Below, in pieces: positions 17,614-24,621 of a DNA stretch of 64,000 bases. Under the pieces are notes generated by a model. That model was not told where the DNA came from. It saw only the letters and a program-made list of their open reading frames with translations, and did not search any database. Location: contig JAIXWR010000021.1 of assembly GCA_027491155.1 (NCBI GenBank), positions 62,001-126,000 of the forward strand, in the 5' to 3' direction. The stretch is from Verrucomicrobiaceae bacterium. GTDB taxonomy: Bacteria > Verrucomicrobiota > Verrucomicrobiia > Verrucomicrobiales > Akkermansiaceae. Position 1 is the first letter of the stretch; every line of letters starts with the position of its first letter. The translations under genes and the position numbers were made by a program.

Positions 17614-19401
17614 ATGAGCGACCACGCACTGCTGCGATACTGCCCCGACCTGCTGGCCTACAACCGGCGCAAAACCCGTGAAGTGATGGTCGGCCACGTC
17701 GGCATCGGCGGCGGGAACCCGATCCGCGTGCAGTCGATGATCACCTCCGACACCCGAGACACGCCCGCCTGCGTCGCCGAGGTGCTCCAGCTCGCGGAGG
17801 CCGGCTGCGAGATCGTCCGCATCACCGCCCAGACGAAAATCTACGCCGCCAACCTGGAAAACATCGCCCGCGAGGTCCGCGCCGCCGGCTGCCAGGTGCC
17901 GCTGGTCGCCGACATCCATTTCAAGCCCGACGCCGCGATCGAGGCCGCCCGCTGGGTCGAGAAGGTCCGCGTCAACCCCGGCAACTACGTCGACAAGAAG
18001 AAGTTCGCCGTGCGCGAATACTCCGACGACGAGTACGCCGAGGAAGTCGCCAAGATCCGCGAGGAGTTCATCCCGCTGGTCGAGCTCTGCAAATCGCTCG
18101 GCCGCGCGATGCGGATCGGCACCAACCACGGTTCGCTGTCGGACCGGATCATGAACTACTACGGCGACACGCCGCTCGGCATGGTCGAAAGCGCTCTGGA
18201 GTTCGCGCGGATCGCCCGGGAGTTCGACTACCACAACTTCGTCTTCTCGATGAAGGCCTCCAACCCGAAGGTGATGATCGAGGCCTACCGCCTGCTGGTC
18301 GCCCGCCTCGACCAGGAAGGCCCGGACTGGAACTACCCGATCCACCTCGGCGTGACCGAGGCCGGCGACGGCGAGGACGGCCGGATCAAGAGCGCCATCG
18401 GAATCGGCTCGCTGCTCGCGGACGGCATCGGCGACACCGTCCGCGTGTCCTTGACCGAGGACGCCATCCACGAAATCCCGGTCGCGCGGGCGCTCGCCCT
18501 GCCTTTCCAAACGAAGGCCGACCAGCCTCCCGGCCCGGACCTCGCGCCTTCCTACGATCCCTTCTCCTACGAACGTCGTAAATCGTCCCCGATGGAGATC
18601 ATGGGCCACGCCCTCGGCGGGGTGAACGCGGTGCGGGTCTTCACGACCCAGGAGAAATGGAACGCCGTCGCCCACAAGATCGAGAAGATGGGCGACTTCA
18701 AGCCGGAGATCATCCTCGAGAAGTCCGGCGCGGTGGAGATCGACCCGCGCGACGAGGCCGCGCTGTCCGCCCTCAACCACGGCAGCGAAGTCCACCTCGT
18801 CACCGTGAAGGACGGCCTCGACCTCGACGTCATCCCGGCCTTCCGGATGCTCGCCTTCCGCCTCGACGCCCGGCACCCGATCCTGCTGAAGGACACGCTG
18901 GTTCCGGCTAAGGAAAGCGGCGACTTCGTCGACACCCTCCTCACCGCCGCGCGCCACATCGGCTCCTTGCTTTGCGACGGCATCGGCGATGCCGTCCTGA
19001 TCCAGGGCGAGCCCGCGCCCGGCCAATCACTACGACTCTCGTACAACATCCTGCAGGCGGCCGGGACCCGGATCTTCAAGACCGACTACGTCGCCTGCCC
19101 GAGCTGCGGCCGCACCTTGTTCAACCTGCAAAGCACCACCCAGAAAATCCGCGCCTCGACCGGCCACCTCAAGGGCGTGCGGATCGCGGTCATGGGCTGC
19201 ATCGTCAACGGCCCGGGCGAGATGGCCGACGCCGACTTCGGCTACGTCGGCGGCGCGCCGGGCAAGATCAACCTCTACGTCGGCAAGCAGCCGGTGAAGT
19301 TCAACATTCCCGAGGAAGAGGCGGTCGAGCGCCTGATCGACCTGATCCGCGAACACGGGAGGTGGATCGACGCGCCGGCCGGCGAAACGGTCGAAGTCTG
19401 A
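17614..19401 (+). CDS. ispG: 4-hydroxy-3-methylbut-2-enyl diphosphate synthase (long, plant/chlamydia-type)
   Basis: IspG reduces 2-C-methylerythritol 2,4-cyclodiphosphate to HMBPP in the MEP isoprenoid pathway using a [4Fe-4S] cluster. From the ATG at 17614 the protein is 595 residues, against about 370-400 in most bacteria; the extra domain lies between the TIM barrel (N-P-I-R-V-Q-S-M...V-A-D-I-H-F-K) and the reductase domain, as in plants, Chlamydiae and other PVC bacteria. Cluster ligands are visible as C-P-S-C-G-R-T-L-F and M-G-C-I-V-N-G-P-G-E. It heads a tight operon: clpS begins 2 bases after the stop. The reading frame upstream of 17614 is shadow. Confidence 0.96.
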   Translation: MSDHALLRYCPDLLAYNRRKTREVMVGHVGIGGGNPIRVQSMITSDTRDTPACVAEVLQLAEAGCEIVRITAQTKIYAANLENIAREVRAAGCQVPLVADIHFKPDAAIEAARWVEKVRVNPGNYVDKKKFAVREYSDDEYAEEVAKIREEFIPLVELCKSLGRAMRIGTNHGSLSDRIMNYYGDTPLGMVESALEFARIAREFDYHNFVFSMKASNPKVMIEAYRLLVARLDQEGPDWNYPIHLGVTEAGDGEDGRIKSAIGIGSLLADGIGDTVRVSLTEDAIHEIPVARALALPFQTKADQPPGPDLAPSYDPFSYERRKSSPMEIMGHALGGVNAVRVFTTQEKWNAVAHKIEKMGDFKPEIILEKSGAVEIDPRDEAALSALNHGSEVHLVTVKDGLDLDVIPAFRMLAFRLDARHPILLKDTLVPAKESGDFVDTLLTAARHIGSLLCDGIGDAVLIQGEPAPGQSLRLSYNILQAAGTRIFKTDYVACPSCGRTLFNLQSTTQKIRASTGHLKGVRIAVMGCIVNGPGEMADADFGYVGGAPGKINLYVGKQPVKFNIPEEEAVERLIDLIREHGRWIDAPAGETVEV

Positions 19402-19403
19402 TC

Positions 19404-19679
19404 ATGTCCGACACCCTCACCCAGCTCCGCGAGTCCGTTTCGTTGGACGTGCCGTGGAACGTCATCGTCCACGACGATCCGGTGAACCTGATGGGCTACG
19501 TTACCTGGGTGCTGATGAAGATCTTCGGCTACCCCGAGAACCGCGCCGCGGCGATGATGATGGAGGTCCACAAGCGCGGCCGCTCGGTGGTCTGGAGCGG
19601 CGAGCGCGAGAAGGCGGAGTTCTACGCGCAGCAGCTTCAGGCACACCAGTTGAAGACTTCCCTCGAAAAGGCCGAATGA
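19404..19679 (+). CDS. clpS: ATP-dependent Clp protease adaptor ClpS
   Basis: 91 residues. ClpS binds N-degron substrates and hands them to ClpA/ClpC-ClpP. The family core is clear: W-N-V-I-V-H-D-D-P-V-N-L-M-G-Y-V (the D-D-x-x-N-x-M-x-Y-V binding pocket), V-H-K-R-G-R-S-V-V and the A-E-x-Y-A-x-Q-L helix with L-x-T-S-L-E-K at the end. It starts 2 bases after ispG and its stop overlaps the next ATG (ATGA), so translation of the three genes is likely coupled. No clpA/clpC is in the window. Confidence 0.95.
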   Translation: MSDTLTQLRESVSLDVPWNVIVHDDPVNLMGYVTWVLMKIFGYPENRAAAMMMEVHKRGRSVVWSGEREKAEFYAQQLQAHQLKTSLEKAE

Positions 19680-20134
19680 AAGTGGCACCGGTACTGAAGG
19701 GCGGGCTGCGCATCGACGTCGAGTCGGCGATGGACTGGATGGTGCTGCGCTGCATCCCCTACGACGCCCGGGCCGGCGGCCTGGATCTCGCGGACCGGGT
19801 CTCCGCGCCGATGGACGGCGACGAGGGCATCGGGGATTGGCGGGAGTTCGTGCTGCCGGACCTGCGCGACGGCTTCAACGCCCAGCTCGCGGCGATCGAG
19901 GCCGCGGTGGACGCCGCGGGCGACGAGGACGGGCCGGGGCAGGTGTTCATCCTCAAGGAGGACGCCGAACTCTGGTACGGCGGCCTGAACCAGGCACGGC
20001 TCGCCTTGGAAGAGCGCTACGACCTTTCCAACGCGGTGCTGGCGGAAATGACCCCCGGCAAGCGCTCGGCCTGGTTCCGCTCGCAGTTCTACCTGCACGT
20101 CCAGAGCCTGCTGCTGGATCACGTGATGCGGTGA
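19676..20134 (+). CDS. DUF2017-like small protein coupled to clpS
   Basis: 152 residues, acidic, no signal or membrane segment. In actinobacteria clpS is followed by a DUF2017 gene; this protein has similar size, place and a mostly helical C-terminal half, so I suggest a DUF2017-type partner, mainly by synteny. Its ATG overlaps the clpS stop. The gene ends 16 bases before the palindromic repeat at 20148. Alternative: an unrelated verrucomicrobial protein. Function unknown; a role in ClpS-dependent degradation is inference. Confidence 0.65.
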   Translation: MKVAPVLKGGLRIDVESAMDWMVLRCIPYDARAGGLDLADRVSAPMDGDEGIGDWREFVLPDLRDGFNAQLAAIEAAVDAAGDEDGPGQVFILKEDAELWYGGLNQARLALEERYDLSNAVLAEMTPGKRSAWFRSQFYLHVQSLLLDHVMR

Positions 20135-20147
20135 GGTGTCGCCCTCG

Positions 20148-20284
20148 AATGGAGTGTCGCCTTGCAGGCGACATAACGATGGACCTGCGCTTTCCAAAGC
20201 GCCCGTCCTTGCGAAAAGGAAGAATCCGGACGGCAGAATGCCGTCCGTCCATCGTCATGTCGCCTTGCAAGGCGACACTCCATT
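20148..20284. repeat. 137-bp palindromic element (GGAGTGTCGCC family)
   Basis: The outer ends are inverted repeats: AATGGAGTGTCGCCTTGCAG at 20148-20167 and its near-complement ending at 20284. Each end also forms its own hairpin (GTCGCC-TTGCA-GGCGAC and GTCGCC-TTGCAA-GGCGAC). A third palindrome (GGACGGCAGAATGCCGTCC, 20228-20246) lies inside. The right arm supplies the last codons and stop of the glycosyltransferase gene. Confidence 0.75.
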
Positions 20285-21226
20285 CAACACCCGCAGCACC
20301 TCGTCCACCTCCAGCTCGTTCTGGCAGCGCAGGTCCATCCGGCACTTCGGCGCGTGGCAGGGCGAGCACTCGACCTTGCGCCGCACGATGACGTGCTGCT
20401 TGCCCAGCGGCCGCATCCACTCCGGCTCGCCGGGGCCGAAAAGTACGACGCACGTCGTACCGACATGCGCCGCAAGGTGCGGCACGCTGCCATCGGCCGC
20501 GAGGCAAAGCGCGCACGACGAAAGATCGTCCAATCCGGGAAACGCCAGCGCCACCCCCGTCGCCTCCGGCACGGCCTTTGCCAGCGCCGCACCTTTCGGT
20601 CCCGCGGTCGCGATCCACAGTTGCTTGCCGCGCTCTAACAAATCCTTCGCCACCGCTTCCCAGCGCTCGACCGGCCATTCGAAATGACTGCCGAAATCCG
20701 AGTCCGGCACCAGCAGCACCCGCTCCATCGCGCGGGGCACCCCGGTGACGAGCGGCGCGAAATTCTCCGCGACCATCGCCTGCGCGCCCAGCTTCTCGAC
20801 CAGCCCCAGATAGAAACGCACCCGGTGCTGGACCGGTCCCGGCCGCTCGATGACTTCCACCGGCTCCGTCAAGCGCTTCACCAACCCGCTCACCAGCCCC
20901 TTGGCCGGCGGTCCGAGCCGCCGCGGAATGCCGGCCTTCGCCAAGGCATCCGCCGCCACCCCGGCTTCCCAGGCAAGCGAGACCGTCGCACCCTTCAAGC
21001 GGCCCGCGATTTCCCGCACCGAGGCCCGGTCGGAATAGCCCGTCATCCGGCTGAAGCCGCTCGCTTCCCAGAATCCCGTCTGCCGCTCCGGGCAGAGCAC
21101 CGAAACGGCCACGCCAAGCCGCTTCAGCGCGCGCATCGCCGGCATCGACAAGCAAGCCTCCCGCCATGCCGCCGGCGCGGCGACGAGCAAGGCGTCGCCG
21201 GGAGAGAGCTTCGGGGAATCGGACAC
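20255..21226 (-). CDS. Glycosyltransferase family 9 (heptosyltransferase-like)
   Basis: 323 residues. GT9 enzymes add heptose to lipopolysaccharide core on the cytoplasmic face of the inner membrane. The N-terminal half has the short D-A-L-L-V-A-A-P-A-A-W-R-E-A variant of the family start; the C-terminal Rossmann half has L-V-P-D-S-D-F-G, V-G-T-T-C-V-V-L-F-G-P-G-E-P and a Cys cluster (C-S-P-C...C-R-M-D-L-R-C) usual in heptosyltransferases. The last nine residues (N-G-V-S-P-C-K-A-T) and the stop are encoded by the palindromic element, so the original C-terminus has been replaced or extended. It follows the gene at 21269 by 42 bases. Confidence 0.8.
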   Translation of the reverse strand: MSDSPKLSPGDALLVAAPAAWREACLSMPAMRALKRLGVAVSVLCPERQTGFWEASGFSRMTGYSDRASVREIAGRLKGATVSLAWEAGVAADALAKAGIPRRLGPPAKGLVSGLVKRLTEPVEVIERPGPVQHRVRFYLGLVEKLGAQAMVAENFAPLVTGVPRAMERVLLVPDSDFGSHFEWPVERWEAVAKDLLERGKQLWIATAGPKGAALAKAVPEATGVALAFPGLDDLSSCALCLAADGSVPHLAAHVGTTCVVLFGPGEPEWMRPLGKQHVIVRRKVECSPCHAPKCRMDLRCQNELEVDEVLRVLNGVSPCKAT

Positions 21227-21268
21227 GCGGGGAGTTAGAAGGGATTCGCAGCGGCGGGCAAGCCGGGG

Positions 21269-22462
21269 TCATTCGCCGGCTTTCTCCAGTGCCTGAAGGA
21301 TTTCGGCCGCCCTTTCTGGCTCGAGGAGCAGGAGCATTTTCAATTGAGCCGGATGAAGCCGGGTCGGGTCGTTGATTCGAAGGAATTTCTCACCCTCGAA
21401 CAGCTGGGCTTCCTCCAGCGGAAAGATCTGCCCGGCAGCCGCCAGCTCGCCGAATTCTCCGTCTGCTATATGAATCTCTCTCTTGTCGGTGAGACTGGTT
21501 CGGAACGGTGTGCCTCGAACCAACCAGGTGGGCGCATCGTAAAGATCCTGATGCGCGCTGGCTTCCTCGTGCAGGTGCATTTCCTCCTCAAATTCCGAAC
21601 GGCGCGTTACTGCCTCCTGCTCCGGGCTGAGGTCACAGACTACCCACGGCGCATATCGTTCATCCGCCAGCCAGCTTGTGGTCTCGAGAAACCTCAGGTA
21701 GGTCGTTCCTTCAAAGAATCCATGCGAGACTTGCTCGCCACCCGAAAGACGCCCAATTTTTTCGGTGATCTCCGGGGTTAGACCCGAGCCGTCTGAGGCC
21801 GTGCCTTCTACAAACAAGGCGAACGCTTTCACGCGGTTTTCAAACTGCTCGCGATCCACGGCTAACGCGGCATTCAACCGCTCTTTCAGCGCCTTCTTTT
21901 GAGCCGCATCCAGCCTCAGGCCATCGGCCAGTGCGTTCCCGTACCATTCTCTTTGGTTCCGGGCACATTCTAGGCTGGCCGTCCTCAATTGCACCGCCAG
22001 TTCGGTATTGATTTTGCCCTCGGTCACTCGGGACGGATCGTTAACGAGGCGCCCAGTGTTGGTTAGAACACTCCCCTGTCCTTCACCCAGCCCCGCCCTC
22101 TGAAAATCCTCCACGATCCACCGCACCTCCTGCGCGGTCATCCCCTTCTTGCAGCGGGCGAGGTAGTCTTCCACCACGTCCACCGGCTTTTCATCCTCCG
22201 CGCGCGCCGTCCGCTGCGACACCTTCCCCGGCAGCATCTCACCGGCCAGCGCGGCGGACTCCGGTTGTTCGTCGGTTCCCCCGCCACCGGCCCGCAGCGC
22301 CAACCAACAGGCGAGGACGCTCAGCAAGATCGCGGAGATCAACCACAGCGGATTCGCGCGCGGCCGCGGCACTTCCTCCGGCTCGCGGAATTGCTCGAGC
22401 AATTCCTCGAGATCCGCATCGGCGGCGGGTTCTTCTTCTTCCGGTTCGGGCGGCTCCGACAC
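21269..22462 (-). CDS. Membrane-anchored protein of unknown function
   Basis: 397 residues. The N-terminus is very acidic (M-S-E-P-P-E-P-E-E-E-E-P), followed by one transmembrane helix near residues 40-57 (L-W-L-I-S-A-I-L-L-S-V-L-A-C-W-L-A-L) and a long, mostly helical, charged domain. The topology resembles a cytoplasmic acidic tail with a periplasmic domain. I do not recognise the family. Codon use is a little more AT-rich than its neighbours in the region 21300-22100. Probably co-transcribed with the downstream glycosyltransferase, which could tie it to the envelope; that is inference. Confidence 0.6.
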   Translation of the reverse strand: MSEPPEPEEEEPAADADLEELLEQFREPEEVPRPRANPLWLISAILLSVLACWLALRAGGGGTDEQPESAALAGEMLPGKVSQRTARAEDEKPVDVVEDYLARCKKGMTAQEVRWIVEDFQRAGLGEGQGSVLTNTGRLVNDPSRVTEGKINTELAVQLRTASLECARNQREWYGNALADGLRLDAAQKKALKERLNAALAVDREQFENRVKAFALFVEGTASDGSGLTPEITEKIGRLSGGEQVSHGFFEGTTYLRFLETTSWLADERYAPWVVCDLSPEQEAVTRRSEFEEEMHLHEEASAHQDLYDAPTWLVRGTPFRTSLTDKREIHIADGEFGELAAAGQIFPLEEAQLFEGEKFLRINDPTRLHPAQLKMLLLLEPERAAEILQALEKAGE

Positions 22463-22512
22463 GCCTGCTTCCTAGGCGGCACGGGCCGCCGCGGCAAGTG
22501 CCGCGCTTCCTT

Positions 22513-22672
22513 TGTAGCGGCCGTCTGCCTGTCCTTCGTAGCCTCGGCGGAGAAGGATGACCGCTGCACTTTGTAAGGAAGCCCCCCTTGAAGCCGCCCC
22601 TTCCCGCGGGGTGAATCCGGCCTCCCCGGTTGCTACATGGACAACCAGCGGCGGTCGCAGACGGCCGCTACA
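22513..22672. repeat. 160-bp element with perfect 16-bp inverted ends
   Basis: TGTAGCGGCCGTCTGC at 22513-22528 is exactly complementary to GCAGACGGCCGCTACA at 22657-22672. Inside lies a CCTTCGTAGCC-type hairpin (22533-22557) like those at 5999-6025 and 55555-55582. It looks like a miniature palindromic element; no transposase is nearby. Confidence 0.7.
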
Positions 22673-22687
22673 GGGAGGAGCGGCACC

Positions 22688-22847
22688 AAAAGAAAAACCC
22701 GCTGGCACCGTTGGGGGGAACGAAGTCAGCGGGTTTTCCCGTGGGGGTCGGGGGGGATGTTTTCGGTCCGGGGGGAGACCTTGCAAACCCGGCCGTGGGG
22801 GGGATCGGCTTGGCTTACGAACGGAGAATGCCCGATTTTCTGTGTTT
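22688..22847 (-). ncRNA. Putative C-rich small RNA, copy 1, ending in an intrinsic terminator
   Basis: Read on the minus strand this unit begins near 22847 with AAACACAGAAAATCGG. A first hairpin pairs 22832-22836 with 22804-22808, with a seven-C run just after. A hairpin at 22780-22765 has stem GGUC/GACC and a C6 loop. A free seven-C run and a five-C run follow. It ends with a terminator: stem AACCCGCTG/CAGCGGGTT (22735-22727 with 22704-22696), an inner CGUU/AACG stem capped by C6, then UUUUUCUUUU. The near-identity with copy 2 over 160 bases, and structures set in the same order, argue for an RNA. Promoter not identified. Confidence 0.55.
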
Positions 22848-22890
22848 TACAAGTACGCCATCGCGTGGTGTCCCGCGAGCAAGGCCCGGG

Positions 22891-23049
22891 AAAAGAAAAA
22901 CCCGCTGGCACCGTTGGGGGGAACGAAGGCAGCGGGTTTTCCCGTGGGGGTCGGGGGGGATGTTTTCGGTCCGGGGGGAGACCTTGCAAACCCGGCCGTG
23001 GGGGGATCGGCTTGGCTTACGAACGGAGAATGCCCGATTTTCTGTGTTT
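22891..23049 (-). ncRNA. Putative C-rich small RNA, copy 2, in the 3' region of the CBM9-like gene
   Basis: This 159-bp unit differs from copy 1 by one substitution (G for T at 22929) and one missing base in a G run. It has the same order of elements on the minus strand: stem 23038-23034/23010-23006, C6-loop hairpin 22983-22968, C runs, and terminator 22938-22899 with a C6 inner loop and a U-rich end. It begins 29 bases after the stop of the gene at 23078, so it could be a processed 3'-UTR RNA. A 43-base spacer separates it from copy 1. Confidence 0.55.
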
Positions 23050-23077
23050 CCGCCATTACGTCATGACGGGAGCGCGA

Positions 23078-23671
23078 TCACGCATCCGCGAACTCGACCG
23101 GCCCGAACTTGGCCGGCTGGTGGAAGTCCGGTTCGCCGCCGCCGAGATCGACCGCGCTCAGAAAGCGCTGCTCCGGCGAGCCGAGGATGAAGTTCACGTT
23201 CAGCCGGCTCTTCGCCCCGAAATCCAGCCGCGCCTGGAGCAGATCGAGCGGGATCGCCATCGCCGCCACCCAGCCTCCGTCCGGCGCCAGCTCGGCAAAG
23301 GTCGCCACCTCGGGAAAGGCGATCTCCACCTGTTCCGCCCGCACCCGCGGCGCGGTGAACTCGCAGCTCCACCACGCGCCGTTCGGGGAAAGATTGAACT
23401 CGAAGTAACGCCCGCTTGTCGGATCGGTTAGAAAAAGTTCGGCGACATCGTGTTTCCAAAGCTCCGGCGTGAAGCGCCCGGGCCGGGCCGCAGGGTGAAG
23501 CCGCGCAGGGCGACCATGCGACGCGACGAACCACAGCATCCGGGGATCTACGGCAACGCAAAATGCCGCTTGCGGGTCGACCGCGTTTCCATACCAATCC
23601 CGCCCGAGACCGAACAGAGGCAGGTCCAATTCGCCCCAAGCCAAGGCTTTCGCACTGCGGATGACCGTCAT
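23078..23671 (-). CDS. CBM9/DOMON-like carbohydrate-binding protein
   Basis: 197 residues from the ATG at 23671; another in-frame ATG at 23737 would add 22 residues with no signal character. The sequence shows the CBM9-like pattern for sugar recognition: L-W-K-H-D-V-A-E-L-F-L-T-D, R-Y-F-E-F-N-L-S-P-N-G-A-W-W, and a late R-L-N-V-N-F-I-L-G-S-P-E-Q-R-F-L-S. These match the D-x-x-E-x-F and F-E-x-x-x-x-P motifs of the family. No signal peptide is evident. The putative C-rich RNAs lie directly downstream. It is divergent from the DUF1287 gene. Confidence 0.7.
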   Translation of the reverse strand: MTVIRSAKALAWGELDLPLFGLGRDWYGNAVDPQAAFCVAVDPRMLWFVASHGRPARLHPAARPGRFTPELWKHDVAELFLTDPTSGRYFEFNLSPNGAWWSCEFTAPRVRAEQVEIAFPEVATFAELAPDGGWVAAMAIPLDLLQARLDFGAKSRLNVNFILGSPEQRFLSAVDLGGGEPDFHQPAKFGPVEFADA

Positions 23672-23795
23672 GGCGAAAGGGGTAGAAAGCTGCCGACGCC
23701 AGGTCGAGGACAGGAATTTTCGAAAAACTTGAGGCACCCCGAGAATTTAGGTGGCCTCCCGATCGTGGATTTGCTTTACTTTTCTTAATAGAACC
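23672..23795. promoter_or_regulatory. Divergent promoter region
   Basis: The 124 bases between the divergent genes contain an AT-rich stretch (TTGCTTTACTTTTCTTAATA at 23771-23790) that ends only 5 bases before the ATG at 23796. This suggests a promoter for the plus-strand gene with a very short or absent leader; no Shine-Dalgarno is present. Confidence 0.35.
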
Positions 23796-24596
23796 ATGGC
23801 GAAGCGCCGTCCCAGCCAACATTTAGGCACCATCGAATACATCGGACCCCGCCCGCAGCCGAAGCCTGCGCGGAAGCCGGCCAACTTCCTCGGCGGCTGG
23901 GTGGTCCTCCTGATCGCCGCCGGTGCGGTCTGGTTTTTCGGAAAGCCGCTGGTCCCCCTGCTCCGCGCCGAGCAGTCGGTCGCCACGGTGGAAAGCGCCG
24001 ACGTCTTGATCGGCGAGCTGGCCCCGTCCCCGAACTTCGGCGACCGCCTGGCCTCCGCCGCCCTGCAGCGGACCAAGATGCCGAGCGTGCACGACACGGC
24101 CTACTACCAGATCGCCTACCCGGGCGGCGACATCCCGCCCACCGCGGACGGCAAGTGGAAGGGCAAGGCGGAAGACCTGATCGTCCGCAGCTACCGCAAC
24201 CTCGGCATCGATCTCCAGGAGCTGGTCCACGAGGACATGGCCGCCAATTTCTCGGTCTATCCGCAGCTCTGGTCGCTGCGCGAGCCCGACCGCAACATCG
24301 ATCACCGCCGGATCCAGAACCTCCAGCGCTTCTTCCAGCACCAGGGCGCCGAGCTCAAGCCGGCCGCCACCCGCAGCGCCGCGGATTACAAGCCGGGCGA
24401 CGTGGTGGTCTGGATGCTCGCCCAGGGCGAGCTGCACTGCGGCATCGTGGTCCCCGGCCCGGGCGAACGCCGGAACGAGGCCTGGATCGTCCACGACATC
24501 GGCTCCGGCCCGAAGTGGGAGAACGTGCTCACGGACTACCAGATCCACGGCCACTACCGCTATTCCGGCCCGCAGGGCGAGGTCGCCGGGAAGTAA
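23796..24596 (+). CDS. DUF1287 domain protein with N-terminal membrane anchor
   Basis: 266 residues from the ATG at 23796. One helix near residues 32-51 (G-W-V-V-L-L-I-A-A-G-A-V-W-F-F-G) anchors it; the rest should be periplasmic. The DUF1287 pattern is plain: Y-P-G-G-D-I-P, D-L-I-V-R-S-Y-R-N-L-G-I-D-L-Q-E-L-V-H-E-D-M, N-I-D-H-R-R-I-Q-N-L and Y-K-P-G-D-V-V-V-W, then H-C-G-I-V-V. The family belongs to the NlpC/P60-like peptidase fold and usually has Cys-Thr-Asp before the V-V-R helix; here that position reads A-E-D, so the usual Cys is missing and activity is doubtful. It precedes the esterase at 24622 by 25 bases. Confidence 0.8.
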   Translation: MAKRRPSQHLGTIEYIGPRPQPKPARKPANFLGGWVVLLIAAGAVWFFGKPLVPLLRAEQSVATVESADVLIGELAPSPNFGDRLASAALQRTKMPSVHDTAYYQIAYPGGDIPPTADGKWKGKAEDLIVRSYRNLGIDLQELVHEDMAANFSVYPQLWSLREPDRNIDHRRIQNLQRFFQHQGAELKPAATRSAADYKPGDVVVWMLAQGELHCGIVVPGPGERRNEAWIVHDIGSGPKWENVLTDYQIHGHYRYSGPQGEVAGK

Positions 24597-24621
24597 ACCC
24601 CCGGGGCCGGATCCCGACGCC

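Larger units (their letters stand above)
22463..23077. other. 615-bp repeat-rich gap without protein genes
   Basis: The gap between two minus-strand genes holds a palindromic element (22513-22672) and two near-identical 160-bp units (22688-22847 and 22891-23049). Reading frames are open here in several phases only because the sequence is G/C-rich; they contain long G or C runs and no ribosome binding sites, so I call none of them coding. Confidence 0.7.

Noticed and set aside
22688-23049. CRISPR array
   Set aside because: Only two long repeats with a 43-base spacer and no cas genes; unit length is far above CRISPR repeats.
22557-23431. Overlapping plus-strand frames across the tandem 160-bp units
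   Set aside because: Several phases are open at once, they contain poly-Gly/Pro runs from G tracts, no ribosome binding site, and the units differ by a single-base indel that shifts the frame, which is unlike a coding duplication.
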